A DNA stretch of 64,000 nt, from NCBI GenBank assembly GCA_036704045.1, contig DATNQM010000022.1, positions 186,001 through 250,000 on the forward strand, in the 5' to 3' direction. The notes under the pieces were generated by a model, which made no database searches, had not been told where the DNA came from, and worked only from the letters and a program-made list of their open reading frames with translations. Of the stretch, positions 1 to 8,052 are shown piece by piece. Each line of letters begins with the position of its first letter. The stretch's first letter is position 1. This DNA comes from Ancylothrix sp036704045 (GTDB taxonomy: Bacteria; Cyanobacteriota; Cyanobacteriia; Cyanobacteriales; Oscillatoriaceae). The position numbers and the translations under genes were made by a program.

Positions 1-97
1 TATTGAGGAGTGGTTTCTGGCAGATTAAGTGAATTTGCAAAGAGGATAAATAACTTTCTCTTGGCTAGTTGGTCTTTTTTAAAAGACTAACTATTGC

Positions 98-556
98 TTA
101 TTCTCTGCCGGTAATGACAAAGCAACTTCCACCAGCAGCTTCTATTTTGGTGCGGGCTGAAGCAGTAAAAGCTGACGCTTTGACATTCAGGGCGACGTTA
201 ATCTCGCCATTTCCTAATATTTTCAGAGGATTTTTGTTGTTGCCGGTGACTATGCCTGCTTCTTTGAGAGAAGCTAGGGTAACTTCAGAGTTGGCAGGCA
301 TTGAGGCCAACTTAGAAACGTTAATAATCGTGTATTCTTGCCGATTAATTACAGTAAAGTGTTTTAATTTCGGCAAGCGGCGGTAAAGGGGCATTTGACC
401 ACCTTCAAACCCAGGGCGTGTGCTGCCGCCGGATCTAGATTTCTGACCACGCATCCCTTTACCGGCACTGGCACCTTGGCCTGCTGAAACACCCCGGCCC
501 AGGCGGCGTTTGCGTTTTTTGGAACCCGGTTTTGGGGCAATTGAGTGCAATCTCAT
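98..556 (-). CDS. rplO: 50S ribosomal protein L15
   Basis: A 152-residue L15, a large-subunit protein that binds 23S rRNA late in assembly. It shows the basic glycine-rich N-terminus (KRRLGRGVSAGQGASAGKG, residues 16-34) and ends in the beta-rich GGSCFVITGRE segment. It is the last gene of the superoperon seen here; secY would be expected next but must lie before base 1. It follows rpsE directly, with no L30 gene between, as usual in cyanobacteria. The 66-base gap to rpsE is short and holds no recognisable terminator. Confidence 0.97.
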   Translation of the reverse strand: MRLHSIAPKPGSKKRKRRLGRGVSAGQGASAGKGMRGQKSRSGGSTRPGFEGGQMPLYRRLPKLKHFTVINRQEYTIINVSKLASMPANSEVTLASLKEAGIVTGNNKNPLKILGNGEINVALNVKASAFTASARTKIEAAGGSCFVITGRE

Positions 557-622
557 AGTGTGCTATCCTTGGCGTTTTTTTTATTGTCAATCCTGGTTAA
601 AAGTATTGACAAATTACATATC

Positions 623-1171
623 CTATGATAATAGCCGCTCGACTGGTATTCCGCGTTCTTCGGCCACATCGGAGAAAGTGCGGAGGGTAGAGAGGGCATC
701 AACAGCTGCTCTAGCGTTGTTTAACGGGTTATTAGAGCCTAGTTGTTTGGCGAGAATGTTACGGACACCGGCGAGTTCTAAAACAGTTCGCACGGCACCC
801 CCGGCAATTACACCGGTACCTGGAGCGGCGGGACGCATCATTACTTTTGCTCCTGTGGCGGCTCCATTGATCGGATGAGGGATAGAGTTTGATTTAGTCA
901 GAGGGACTTCAACAAGGTGCTTTTTCCCGTCTACAACGCCTTTCTTAACGGCGCTGATTACGTCAGCAGCTTTGCCGACACCCACCCCAACTTGACCACG
1001 CTCGTTGCCGACGATAACGATGGCGCGGAAGCTGAGTTTTTTACCACCTTTAACGACTTTGGTAACCCGACGGATTTGTACAACCCGCTCTTGCCATTCG
1101 GTTTCTTTTTCGCGGGTACGGTTTGCTTTTTTGCTGCTGCTGCGGCGTGAGGGTTGCTGTTGTTCTGCCAT
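623..1171 (-). CDS. rpsE: 30S ribosomal protein S5
   Basis: A 182-residue S5, part of the small-subunit decoding and mRNA-entry region. After a basic, serine-rich N-terminal tail of about 25 residues comes the S5 double-stranded RNA-binding domain (QERVVQIRRVTKVVKGGKKL, then GVGVGKAADV) and the C-terminal S5 fold (GTGVIAGGAVRTVLELAGV). The start is the ATG at 1169-1171, preceded on the minus strand by a purine-poor stretch, so the ribosome site is weak. A 182-base spacer with two heptamer arrays separates it from rplR. Confidence 0.97.
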   Translation of the reverse strand: MAEQQQPSRRSSSKKANRTREKETEWQERVVQIRRVTKVVKGGKKLSFRAIVIVGNERGQVGVGVGKAADVISAVKKGVVDGKKHLVEVPLTKSNSIPHPINGAATGAKVMMRPAAPGTGVIAGGAVRTVLELAGVRNILAKQLGSNNPLNNARAAVDALSTLRTFSDVAEERGIPVERLLS

Positions 1172-1193
1172 AGTTTTTTTTCAGTTGTTATTT

Positions 1194-1235
1194 GTCATTT
1201 GTCAAAAGTCATTTGTCAAAAGTCATTTGTCATTA
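1194..1235. repeat. STRR heptamer array (GTCANNN x6)
   Basis: Six consecutive heptamers read on the plus strand as GTCATTT, GTCAAAA, GTCATTT, GTCAAAA, GTCATTT, GTCATTA. The array lies in the rpsE-rplR spacer, just upstream of rpsE in transcription order. It is typical of the short tandemly repeated repetitive (STRR) sequences known from filamentous cyanobacteria. Its TTTGTC core is complementary to the GACAA core of the next array in the same spacer, so the transcript could fold back on itself. Confidence 0.9.
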
Positions 1236-1293
1236 AAAAACAAGACAAGGAACAATAAACTCTTGACGTTTTTCCTTGCTAAGCAAGAAAAAG

Positions 1294-1342
1294 AGGACAA
1301 GGGACAACGAACAATAGACAACGGACAATGGACAATAGACAA
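1294..1342. repeat. STRR heptamer array (NNGACAA-type x7)
   Basis: Seven consecutive heptamers: AGGACAA, GGGACAA, CGAACAA, TAGACAA, CGGACAA, TGGACAA, TAGACAA. The last five positions are nearly constant (one unit has AACAA) while the first two vary. It sits just downstream of the rplR stop codon. Together with the array at 1194-1235 it takes up half of the rpsE-rplR spacer. Confidence 0.9.
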
Positions 1343-1353
1343 ACCCTTGGGTT

Positions 1354-1716
1354 TTAGAATTCTAATCCGCCTTCGCGGGCTGCTTCTGCAAGGGCTTGGA
1401 TACGACCGTGATAGAGGTTGCCACCCCGGTCAAAGACGACTTTTTCAACACCGGCAGCTTTGGCTCGTTCAGCGATCAGCTTGCCAACCTGTGTAGATGC
1501 TTCCTTGTTGCCGCCAGAACTAAGCGAGGAACGCAAGTCTGGATCAAGCGTTGAAGCTGCTGCGAGGGTGTGATGGGTTGTGTCGTCAATAACTTGAGCA
1601 TAGATGTGTTCGTTGGAGCGAAACACAGCCAACCGGGGACGTTCGGGGGTGCCGAATACTTTACGCCGCACGCGCTGATGGCGACGTTGGACAGATACTT
1701 TGCGTGTTGCCTTCAT
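1354..1716 (-). CDS. rplR: 50S ribosomal protein L18
   Basis: A 120-residue L18, the 5S rRNA-binding protein of the central protuberance. It has the basic N-terminus (RRHQRVRRKVFGTPERPRLA), the SNEHIYAQVIDD strand and the C-terminal VFDRGGNLYHGRIQALAEAA motif of the family. Its first four bases overlap the end of rplF (ATGA-type overlap at 1713-1716), so translation is probably coupled to L6. Confidence 0.97.
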   Translation of the reverse strand: MKATRKVSVQRRHQRVRRKVFGTPERPRLAVFRSNEHIYAQVIDDTTHHTLAAASTLDPDLRSSLSSGGNKEASTQVGKLIAERAKAAGVEKVVFDRGGNLYHGRIQALAEAAREGGLEF

Positions 1717-2261
1717 TTCTTACCTTTGCCTCCTGCCTTACCAACCTTGCGTCTGACGACTTCACCGGCATAGCGGATGCCTTTGCCTTTGTAGACTTCT
1801 GGGGGACGAACGGCGCGAATGCGAGCAGCCGTGTTGCCAACGATTTCTTTATCGATACCGCTGACGATAACGTTGGTGTTGTTTTCAACCGCGACCGTGA
1901 TGCCGTCGGGTGGTTGAATTTCAACTGGCTTGCTATATCCGACGTTAAGGATTAGGTTGGTTCCTTGTACGGCAGCACGATAACCAACACCTTGAATTTC
2001 TAAGCGTTTTTGAAAGCCAGTCGATACTCCTTCTACCATGTTGGAAACCAAAGTACGGCAGAGGCCGTGACGCTGGCGGGCTGGTCGGGATTCGTTGACT
2101 CTGTTAACTAATATGGTTTCGCCTTCCTGTTCTACAGCTACTTCGGAAGGCAGAACCCGGCTTAAAGTACCTTTTGGCCCCTTAACTGAAACCTGCTGCC
2201 CGTCTATGGTTACTTGTACCTTTGATGGGATGGTTATGGGGCGCTTTCCGATCCGAGACAT
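1713..2261 (-). CDS. rplF: 50S ribosomal protein L6
   Basis: A 182-residue L6 built of two similar domains, binding 23S rRNA near the factor-binding site. The start MSRIGKRPI is diagnostic, and the conserved C-terminal segment RPPEVYKGKGIRYAGEVV is intact. The gene overlaps rplR by four bases. Upstream is a 153-base spacer with NNGGTAA and ACCGATT heptamers. Confidence 0.97.
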   Translation of the reverse strand: MSRIGKRPITIPSKVQVTIDGQQVSVKGPKGTLSRVLPSEVAVEQEGETILVNRVNESRPARQRHGLCRTLVSNMVEGVSTGFQKRLEIQGVGYRAAVQGTNLILNVGYSKPVEIQPPDGITVAVENNTNVIVSGIDKEIVGNTAARIRAVRPPEVYKGKGIRYAGEVVRRKVGKAGGKGKK

Positions 2262-2283
2262 GAGTTTATGTTTCCTTTCGTCA

Positions 2284-2417
2284 TTGGTAATGAATTTATG
2301 TTAATTGGTAAAGGGTAAGGGGTAAAAAGGTAATTTTCTTGTTTCAAAAGAGGAAATATAAAATTTTTCCTGTCTTTATATAGTAAAAGCCTTTTCCCGA
2401 TTACCGATTACCGATTA
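2284..2417. repeat. Heptamer repeats in the rplF-rpsH spacer
   Basis: Two short arrays flank this spacer. At 2305-2325 the plus strand has TTGGTAA, AGGGTAA, GGGGTAA, with one more TTGGTAA at 2284-2290. At 2396-2416 it has CCCGATT, ACCGATT, ACCGATT. The second array runs into the rpsH stop codon (2415-2417), so the repeat contributes the last coding bases and the stop. The two arrays share a reverse-complementary GGTAA/TTACC core. Confidence 0.8.
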
Positions 2418-2816
2418 CCACACATAACAAAGCACTTCGCCACCCACGCCGGCCGATCTTGCTTGTCGGTCTGTCATAATTCCACTAGAAGTAGAAATAA
2501 TGGCAATACCGATGCCGCCCAAAACTTTAGGCAAGTCTTTGCTATTAGAATAAACGCGCAATCCTGGTTTACTGACTCGTTTGAGAGCATTAATAATTGG
2601 CTGACGATTTTTTCCTTTGTACTTCAAGGAAATCACCAATTCTTTTTTAACTCCTTCACCAGATTCTTCATACTCTGCAATAAAGCCTTCATCTTTAAGG
2701 ACTTTAGCAATACTGCGAGTCATTTTTGTTGCTGGTACTTTTGTTGTTTCATGCCGCGCCATGCAAGAATTTCGGATGCGCGTGAGCATATCTGCAATTG
2801 TGTCGTTTGCCGCCAT
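2415..2816 (-). CDS. rpsH: 30S ribosomal protein S8
   Basis: A 133-residue S8, which binds the central domain of 16S rRNA. It begins MAANDTIADMLTRIRN and carries the C-terminal STSSGIMTDRQARSAGVGGE signature followed by the usual short hydrophobic end. It follows rplE directly, with no S14 gene between, as in other cyanobacteria and plastids. The SD-like AGGAGG is visible upstream of the start (plus-strand cctcctt at 2821-2827). Confidence 0.97.
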   Translation of the reverse strand: MAANDTIADMLTRIRNSCMARHETTKVPATKMTRSIAKVLKDEGFIAEYEESGEGVKKELVISLKYKGKNRQPIINALKRVSKPGLRVYSNSKDLPKVLGGIGIAIISTSSGIMTDRQARSAGVGGEVLCYVW

Positions 2817-2838
2817 CTTTCCTCCTTATAAGTGTGGC

Positions 2839-3384
2839 TCAGCTAGCCCGAAAGGGCATACCCATTTCCTTTAACAAGGCGCGGCCCTCTTCGTCGGTAT
2901 TTGCTGTAGTAATTATCGAAATGTCCATGCCACGAATTTGATCTACCTTGTCGTATTCAACTTCGGGAAAAATTAATTGTTCTCGGATACCGAGGGTATA
3001 GTTTCCACGACCATCAAAGCTTTTGGGGCTAATACCGCGAAAGTCTCGAATGCGAGGCAGAGAGAGATTAATCAATCGATCTAAAAAGTCATACATTCGG
3101 TCTCCACGAAGGGTGACCATAATGCCGACGGGCATTCCTTGACGAATTTTGAAACCGGCAATTGCTTTTTTAGCGCGAGTCACAACTGGTTTTTGGCCAG
3201 TAATGATGCCAATTTCTTGTAAGGATGCTTCCATCGCTTTAGCGTTTTGGGCTGCATCTCCCATCCCCCGGTTAACAGTGACTTTAATCACCTTGGGGAC
3301 TTGATGGATGTTTGTGTAATTAAACTGCTCCATCAACTTCGGGACAATTGTTTCTTGGTAGCGTTTTTTGAGTCTATCTGGCAT
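2839..3384 (-). CDS. rplE: 50S ribosomal protein L5
   Basis: A 181-residue L5, which contacts 5S rRNA and the P-site tRNA. The start is placed at the ATG at 3382-3384 (MPDRLKKRYQETIVPKL): it has a purine-rich AAGGGAA site nine bases upstream and gives the usual family length. The frame stays open 17 more codons to a TTG at 3435, which has no ribosome site. Family motifs include VTVNRGMGDAAQNAKAM and TGQKPVVTRAKKAIAGFK. Confidence 0.96.
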   Translation of the reverse strand: MPDRLKKRYQETIVPKLMEQFNYTNIHQVPKVIKVTVNRGMGDAAQNAKAMEASLQEIGIITGQKPVVTRAKKAIAGFKIRQGMPVGIMVTLRGDRMYDFLDRLINLSLPRIRDFRGISPKSFDGRGNYTLGIREQLIFPEVEYDKVDQIRGMDISIITTANTDEEGRALLKEMGMPFRAS

Positions 3385-3455
3385 GAGTTGTATTCCCTTT
3401 ATTTCCCTGGACTTGGTCAGGGGGATCTTTATCAATTGTCATTTGAGTTTTTTAA

Positions 3456-3476
3456 CTAATGACTCTTGACTAATCA
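3456..3476. repeat. Heptamer array at the rplX stop codon
   Basis: Three consecutive heptamers on the plus strand, CTAATGA, CTCTTGA, CTAATCA, the last covering the rplX stop codon (3470-3472). This is the same family as the GACTAAT units at 6521-6541 and 8032-8045. Confidence 0.7.
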
Positions 3477-3823
3477 ATAATTTCGCCGGTTTTTTTGAGC
3501 ATTCGTAGTTTACGACCGTCTTCAGTAACGGTGTAAGAAACGCGGCTGGCGACTTTTTGCTTAGTGGAATAAAGCATCACATTGGAGCTATGGATAGGAG
3601 CTTCAAAATTGACGATTTTCCCTGATTCTCCTTCAGCTTGGGGTTTAACGTGTTTGGTTTTGACATTAACCCCTTCGACCACAACAGCAGATTTTTTTGG
3701 TAAAACCTTAGTAATTTGTCCCACTTTACCTTTATCTTTGCCGCTGATGACCTGCACGGTGTCACCCTTTTTAACGTGCATTTTGTAGCGGACAACGCTA
3801 TCACTTGTATTTTGTTTGGCCAT
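3470..3823 (-). CDS. rplX: 50S ribosomal protein L24
   Basis: A 117-residue L24, an early assembly protein. A short variable N-terminus precedes the KOW motif (KKGDTVQVISGKDKGKVGQI) and the EGVNVKTKHVKP segment. The C-terminal RVSYTVTEDGRKLRMLKKTGE is the conserved tail. The start ATG shares one base with the stop codon of rplN (3823), implying coupled translation. Confidence 0.97.
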   Translation of the reverse strand: MAKQNTSDSVVRYKMHVKKGDTVQVISGKDKGKVGQITKVLPKKSAVVVEGVNVKTKHVKPQAEGESGKIVNFEAPIHSSNVMLYSTKQKVASRVSYTVTEDGRKLRMLKKTGEIID

Positions 3824-4188
3824 TACAACACCTCTGGTGCAAGGGAGACAATTTTGGTGAAGTTTTTATCGCGTAGTTCGCGGGCGACCGGCCCAAATAC
3901 GCGAGTTCCCTTGGGGTTGCCATCGTTGTTAATAATTACGGCGGCGTTGTCATCAAAGCGAATTGTCATTCCGCTTTCACGACGTAAACCTTTGCGGGTA
4001 CGAACGACAACAGCTTTTACGACATCAGATTTTTTAACACCCATGTTGGGGATAGCATCTTTAACAACGGCGACGATAATATCACCGACGTTGGCGTAAG
4101 TGCGGTTGCCTCCCAGAACGCGGATGCACATTAGTTTTCTGGCTCCGCTATTGTCGGCTACGTTGAGATAGGTTTCTTGTTGAATCAC
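3823..4188 (-). CDS. rplN: 50S ribosomal protein L14
   Basis: A 121-residue L14, which lies at the subunit interface. It starts MIQQETYLNVADNSGARK and contains the family signature region GDIIVAVVKDAIPNMGVKKSDVV in shortened form. It ends FTKIVSLAPEVL. The stop touches the rplX start by one base, and rpsQ lies 46 bases upstream. Confidence 0.97.
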   Translation of the reverse strand: MIQQETYLNVADNSGARKLMCIRVLGGNRTYANVGDIIVAVVKDAIPNMGVKKSDVVKAVVVRTRKGLRRESGMTIRFDDNAAVIINNDGNPKGTRVFGPVARELRDKNFTKIVSLAPEVL

Positions 4189-4234
4189 GGCGATTGTTCC
4201 AGTTCTGTTTTTTGAGACCCAAAAGTCTCATTTT

Positions 4235-4486
4235 TTATCTTTGGGAGCCAGTGCTGATAATTTCGACCACTTGCCAGCGTTTGGTTTTGCTTAGAGGGCG
4301 GGTTTCTTGAATCCGAACCCGATCACCTTGTTTGCACTGATTTTCTTCATCGTGGACTTTGTAGCGTTTGGTGCGAACCATGATTTTGCCGTATTTCGTG
4401 TGGGGAGCACGGTTTTCGATAGTCACCACTACGGTTTTGTTCATTTTGTCGCTGACGACAAAGCCAACTCGTTCTTTTACTGCCAT
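4235..4486 (-). CDS. rpsQ: 30S ribosomal protein S17
   Basis: An 83-residue S17, a primary 16S rRNA-binding protein with an OB fold. The start is the ATG at 4484-4486 (MAVKERVGFVVSDKMNKTVV), supported by AAGGAG and AGGTGAG sites just upstream. The next upstream start, two codons earlier, lies inside that site. The HDEENQCKQGDRVRIQETRP motif is intact. Confidence 0.96.
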   Translation of the reverse strand: MAVKERVGFVVSDKMNKTVVVTIENRAPHTKYGKIMVRTKRYKVHDEENQCKQGDRVRIQETRPLSKTKRWQVVEIISTGSQR

Positions 4487-4506
4487 TCTCACCTACTCCT
4501 TTGTGA

Positions 4507-4722
4507 TTAGGATTCTTGGGCGGCTTTTTGTTTTCTTTGAGCTTCAAGGGTATGAAGTTGAGCCAGCCGGTGTTTTGTATGTTTAAACAAGTGGGGTTTC
4601 TCTAATTGTTTGGTTGCTTTTTGCATCCGCAATTGGAAGAGTTCCCGCTTTGCTGCCAAAATTTGCTCTTCGATTTCCGAGTTGCTTAGGTTTTGGAATT
4701 CTGAAATTTTTGAGAAAGCCAT
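4507..4722 (-). CDS. rpmC: 50S ribosomal protein L29
   Basis: A 71-residue L29, a two-helix hairpin near the nascent-chain exit. The start is the ATG at 4720-4722 (MAFSKISEF); an AGGAGC ribosome site lies inside the end of rplP. An extension of eight codons would overlap rplP and cover that site. The family motif is ELFQLRMQKATKQLEKPHLF. Confidence 0.95.
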   Translation of the reverse strand: MAFSKISEFQNLSNSEIEEQILAAKRELFQLRMQKATKQLEKPHLFKHTKHRLAQLHTLEAQRKQKAAQES

Positions 4723-4726
4723 TTTC

Positions 4727-5146
4727 TTAGCTCTGCTCCTGTTCACGAGTGATAAATTTTGTTTTGATTGGCAGTTTGTAAGCCGCTAGACGCATTGCTT
4801 CACGAGCAATTTCTTCGGTTACTCCACCAATTTCAAACAGGACACGACCCGGTTTAACAACGGCTACCCAGAATTCGGGAGAACCTTTACCGGAACCCAT
4901 CCGGGTTTCTGCGGCTCGCATGGTGACAGGTTTATCTGGGAAGATGCGGATCCAGATTTTGCCACCCCGGCGGATATAGCGGGTCATGGCACGACGGGAG
5001 GCTTCGATTTGACGCGAGGTAATCCAGCAAGGTTCGAGGGCTTGGAGGGCGAATTCCCCGAAGTTAATGTTAGTGCCTCGCGTTGCGATTCCGGTCATGC
5101 GTCCGCGCTGTTGCTTACGGAATTTTGTTCTTTTAGGACTTAGCAT
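4727..5146 (-). CDS. rplP: 50S ribosomal protein L16
   Basis: A 139-residue L16, located at the A-site and peptidyl-transferase region. It opens MLSPKRTKFRKQQRGRMTG, typical of the family, and carries the GSGKGSPEFWVAVVKPGRVL signature. The end is four bases from the L29 start. The 117-base spacer to rpsC holds TTTTAGA heptamers. Confidence 0.97.
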   Translation of the reverse strand: MLSPKRTKFRKQQRGRMTGIATRGTNINFGEFALQALEPCWITSRQIEASRRAMTRYIRRGGKIWIRIFPDKPVTMRAAETRMGSGKGSPEFWVAVVKPGRVLFEIGGVTEEIAREAMRLAAYKLPIKTKFITREQEQS

Positions 5147-5170
5147 GATTTGGTGTTTGTTGGAATGGAA

Positions 5171-5198
5171 TTTTAGATTTTAGATTTTAGATTTCAGA
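5171..5198. repeat. Heptamer array TTTTAGA in the rplP-rpsC spacer
   Basis: Four consecutive heptamers, TTTTAGA three times and TTTCAGA once, followed by TTTGAAAGA. A loose inverted copy (TTTAAAATCCAAAATC, 5217-5232) follows, so the spacer transcript can form an AT-rich stem. The same TTTTAGA/TTTCAGA units occur at 29558-29578, upstream of glmM. Confidence 0.8.
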
Positions 5199-5263
5199 TT
5201 TGAAAGATTTTAAAAATTTAAAATCCAAAATCAAAAATGGCTTCGCCAAGGTAAAGATACAAA

Positions 5264-5995
5264 CTAACCTTCGTTGGAACGGTCTTCAAAGGTTGGTCGC
5301 CGCCGTTGTTGTTTGCGGCGAGTGGGTTGGGCTGCGGCTTGGGGCTGTTCTTGTTGTCCAGGGATGATTTCGCCCTTAAACACCCAAACTTTGATGCCCA
5401 AAATTCCGTAAACCGTTTTAGCGGTGCAGTACGAGTAGTCGATGTCGGCCCGCAGGGTGTGCAGGGGTACTCGGCCTTCGCGGGTCCATTCGGTACGGGC
5501 AATTTCTGCACCGTTTAAACGTCCGCTGACTTGAACTTTAATGCCTTCGGCTCCGGCTTTTTGGGCGCGTTGCATGGCTTGGCGGACGACGCGCCGGAAG
5601 GATACCCGCCGTTCTAGTTGTTGGGCGATGTATTCGGCGATTAGGGTAGCGTCTGCATCGGGACGGGTGACTTCAACGACGTTGATGCGGATTTGGCGGT
5701 TGGCTGCTCCGAGCATTTCTGAGAGGCCGGTACGCAGGTTTTCAATACCTTGGCCGCCGCGTCCTACGACAACGCCTGGTCGGGCTGTGCGAACTTCGAG
5801 GTCAATTTGGTCGGCTTTGCGTTCGATACGAACTTCAGAAATGCCGGCGTTGTTGAGATTTTTTTGAACGTATTTACGGATTTTGAAGTCTTCTTGTAAA
5901 ACTTCTGGATATCGGTTGGGGTCTGCAAACCAGCGTGAGCGGTGTTCTTGTGTTACCCCTAAGCGAAAACCAACTGGATTTATTTTTTGTCCCAT
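5264..5995 (-). CDS. rpsC: 30S ribosomal protein S3
   Basis: A 243-residue S3, part of the mRNA entry tunnel. It begins MGQKINPVGFRLGVTQEHRS. A KH domain follows (VRTARPGVVVGRGGQGIENL) and then the C-terminal S3 domain (VSGRLNGAEIARTEW). The end is an Arg/Gln-rich tail of about 25 residues. Upstream is a 122-base spacer with ATCCAAA/ACCCAAA heptamers at 6062-6082. Confidence 0.97.
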   Translation of the reverse strand: MGQKINPVGFRLGVTQEHRSRWFADPNRYPEVLQEDFKIRKYVQKNLNNAGISEVRIERKADQIDLEVRTARPGVVVGRGGQGIENLRTGLSEMLGAANRQIRINVVEVTRPDADATLIAEYIAQQLERRVSFRRVVRQAMQRAQKAGAEGIKVQVSGRLNGAEIARTEWTREGRVPLHTLRADIDYSYCTAKTVYGILGIKVWVFKGEIIPGQQEQPQAAAQPTRRKQQRRRPTFEDRSNEG

Positions 5996-6117
5996 AGTTT
6001 ACCTTTTTGAGTGGCGCGATTGCACTGTTACAGAATTTTGGTTTGAGTTATGGATTGAGATATCCAAAACCCAAAATCCACAGTTTGCCGCTTAAAAATA
6101 GTGCGGAAATTGCTTGT

Positions 6118-6477
6118 TTATTCTGCTGCTACGGTCGCCACTGCGACTGTAATGTGGCAGGTTGGTTTACGAATTTGATAGGCGCGACCTTGAGCGCGGG
6201 GGCGAAAGCGTTTTAAGCATGGCCCTTGGTCGGCGTAGGCTTGACTGACAATTAGGGTGGCTGGGTCTAGTCCTAAATTGTGTTCGGCGTTGGCTACGGC
6301 GCTACGCAGGGCTGCGAGGATGGGGTCACAGGCACGGTAGGGCATGAATTCGAGGATAATTAATGCTTCCCGATAGGAACGTCCGCGAATTTGGTCGAGT
6401 ACACGCCGTACTTTGGATGGAGACATCCGTATGTACTTGGCGATGGCTTTTGCTTCTTCTTTGGTATTAACTGCCAT
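6118..6477 (-). CDS. rplV: 50S ribosomal protein L22
   Basis: A 119-residue L22, which lines the exit tunnel. The start is the ATG at 6475-6477 (MAVNTKEEAKAIAKYIRMSP), with an AAGGA site six to ten bases upstream. The open frame extends seven codons further without support. Conserved motifs: SPSKVRRVLDQIRGRSYREA and FRPRAQGRAYQIRKPTCHIT. Confidence 0.96.
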   Translation of the reverse strand: MAVNTKEEAKAIAKYIRMSPSKVRRVLDQIRGRSYREALIILEFMPYRACDPILAALRSAVANAEHNLGLDPATLIVSQAYADQGPCLKRFRPRAQGRAYQIRKPTCHITVAVATVAAE

Positions 6478-6493
6478 AGTTTTTTCCTTGTTT

Positions 6494-6555
6494 GTCATTT
6501 GTCAAAAGATAGATATCTAGGACTAATGACTAATGACTAATGACGATTGACAAGT
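6494..6555. repeat. Heptamer arrays between rplV and rpsS
   Basis: GTCATTT and GTCAAAA occur at 6494-6507. A run of five heptamers follows at 6521-6555: GACTAAT three times, then GACGATT and GACAAGT. The run ends on the first base of the rpsS stop codon (6555-6557). The two unit types are those of the rpsE-rplR spacer and the rplB-rplW spacer. Confidence 0.85.
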
Positions 6556-6836
6556 TATCGTTTTCCGGCTTTTTTGTCGCTTTTGGCGTGGCCGCGAAAG
6601 GTGCGGGTGGGGGCAAATTCGCCTAGTTTATGTCCTACCATTTGGTCGGTGACGTAAACGGGAACGTGCTGGCGTCCGTTATGTACGGCGATGGTGTGTC
6701 CTACCATTTCGGGGACGATGGTGGATGCTCTTGACCAAGTTTTAATAACTTGTTTTTCGCCTCTGTCATTAAGGGCTTCTACTTTGCTGAGCAGGTGGTC
6801 TGCTACAAAGGGGCCTTTTTTAAGTGAACGGCTCAT
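6555..6836 (-). CDS. rpsS: 30S ribosomal protein S19
   Basis: A 93-residue S19, at the small-subunit head. It starts MSRSLKKGPFVADHLLSKVE and has the diagnostic VYVTDQMVGHKLGEFAPTRT segment. Its 3' end runs into a heptamer array. The 231-base spacer upstream, towards rplB, holds two perfect inverted repeats. Confidence 0.97.
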   Translation of the reverse strand: MSRSLKKGPFVADHLLSKVEALNDRGEKQVIKTWSRASTIVPEMVGHTIAVHNGRQHVPVYVTDQMVGHKLGEFAPTRTFRGHAKSDKKAGKR

Positions 6837-6918
6837 AGTGAAGTTTTGGATGCGTGGATTTTCGATGTCCGACTTTGAGATTTTGGAGAATTCTAAAATC
6901 TAAAGTTATTTAATTTGG

Positions 6919-6994
6919 GAAACCAAGAGGTTTCTTTTTTCCTATTTTTGAGTTGGAAATTTAGATTTTAAGTTTTTAATTTTTAAAATCTAAA
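6919..6994. repeat. Two hairpins in the rplB-rpsS spacer
   Basis: A perfect 6-bp stem with a 4-base loop, GAAACC-AAGA-GGTTTC (6919-6934), is followed on the plus strand by a T run. A perfect 12-bp inverted repeat, TTTAGATTTTAA (6960-6971) and TTAAAATCTAAA (6983-6994), has an 11-base loop. For the minus-strand transcript neither stem is followed by a U run, so a processing or stability role is more likely than termination (inference). Confidence 0.65.
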
Positions 6995-7067
6995 CTTTGT
7001 ATGGGCGGGTTAACTTTTGGTTGGCAGAAGCCAAAGTGTGGCTAAGCCCGCTTCTACGATTAAACTC

Positions 7068-7931
7068 TTAGGAATCACGACCGCCACGACCGCGTTTAGA
7101 TGATTTACGACGGCGGCGGACGATGAGGGAGTCACTCTGTTTGTTGCGTTTGCGGGTTTTCTTGCCGAGGGCTGGTTTACCCCAGGGTGTGACCGGCCCT
7201 GGTTTACCGATGGGTGCGCGGCCTTCACCACCACCATGTGGGTGGTCTACGGGGTTCATTACGCTACCGCGTACTTGGGGACGACGGCCTTTCCAGCGGG
7301 TACGACCGGCTTTACCGACGCTGATGTTGCGGGCGTCGAGGTTGCCGACTTGTCCGATGGTGGCGTAGCATTCGCGGCGGATGAGACGGACTTCACCAGA
7401 AGGGAGTTTGAGGGTGACGAAGTTGCCTTCTTTGGCGACGACTTGGGCTGTGGCACCGGCTGCTCTTACCATTTGGCCACCTTTTCCAGGGACGAGTTCA
7501 ACGTTGTGAACGCTCGTACCTAGGGGGATGTTGCTTAAGGGGAGGGCGTTGCCGTTTTCGATGGGGGAGTCGGGCCCAGAAATGATGGTGTCTCCGACTT
7601 TTAGCCCTACGGGATGAAGGATGTAACGTTTTTCGCCGTCTTGATAGTTGACTAGGGCGATGCGGGCGTTACGGTTGGGGTCGTATTCGACGGTGGCGAC
7701 TTTGGCTGGGATGTTGAGTTTCTCGCGGCGAAAGTCGATGATGCGATAGAGGCGTTTGTGTCCGCCACCCCGGTGCCGACAGGTGATGATGCCTCGGTTG
7801 TTGCGTCCTTTAAGCCGGTGGACGGAGATGGTTAGGGATTTTTCTGGTTCGTCGCGGGTGATCTCGTTAAAGTCTGAGACGCTGCGTTGACGGGTACTTG
7901 GTGTGTATGGTCTGTAAGAACGGATGCCCAT
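7068..7931 (-). CDS. rplB: 50S ribosomal protein L2
   Basis: A 287-residue L2, needed for peptidyl-transferase centre assembly. It begins MGIRSYRPYTPSTRQRSV, and the strictly conserved C-terminal NPVDHPHGGGEGRAPIGKPG loop is present, followed by a basic tail. Length is normal. Upstream is a 120-base spacer ending in a short heptamer array at the rplW stop. Confidence 0.98.
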   Translation of the reverse strand: MGIRSYRPYTPSTRQRSVSDFNEITRDEPEKSLTISVHRLKGRNNRGIITCRHRGGGHKRLYRIIDFRREKLNIPAKVATVEYDPNRNARIALVNYQDGEKRYILHPVGLKVGDTIISGPDSPIENGNALPLSNIPLGTSVHNVELVPGKGGQMVRAAGATAQVVAKEGNFVTLKLPSGEVRLIRRECYATIGQVGNLDARNISVGKAGRTRWKGRRPQVRGSVMNPVDHPHGGGEGRAPIGKPGPVTPWGKPALGKKTRKRNKQSDSLIVRRRRKSSKRGRGGRDS

Positions 7932-8031
7932 AGTTTTTTTTAGGATTGTTTTTCGGGTATCTGTTTGTCAAAAAGTCATTTTTAGGTGTGCTTTTTGCTC
8001 AAAAGTCAGTTGCCGTATATTTTCTAGCTGT

Positions 8032-8052
8032 GACTAATGCCTAATGACGTTT
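8032..8052. repeat. Heptamer array at the rplW stop codon
   Basis: GACTAAT, GCCTAAT, GACGTTT in register at 8032-8052, touching the rplW stop codon (8052-8054). Same unit as at 6521-6541. Confidence 0.7.

Noticed and set aside
1..97. Start of secY
   Set aside because: secY is expected after rplO, but no frame in these bases resembles the SecY N-terminus; it must begin outside the window.
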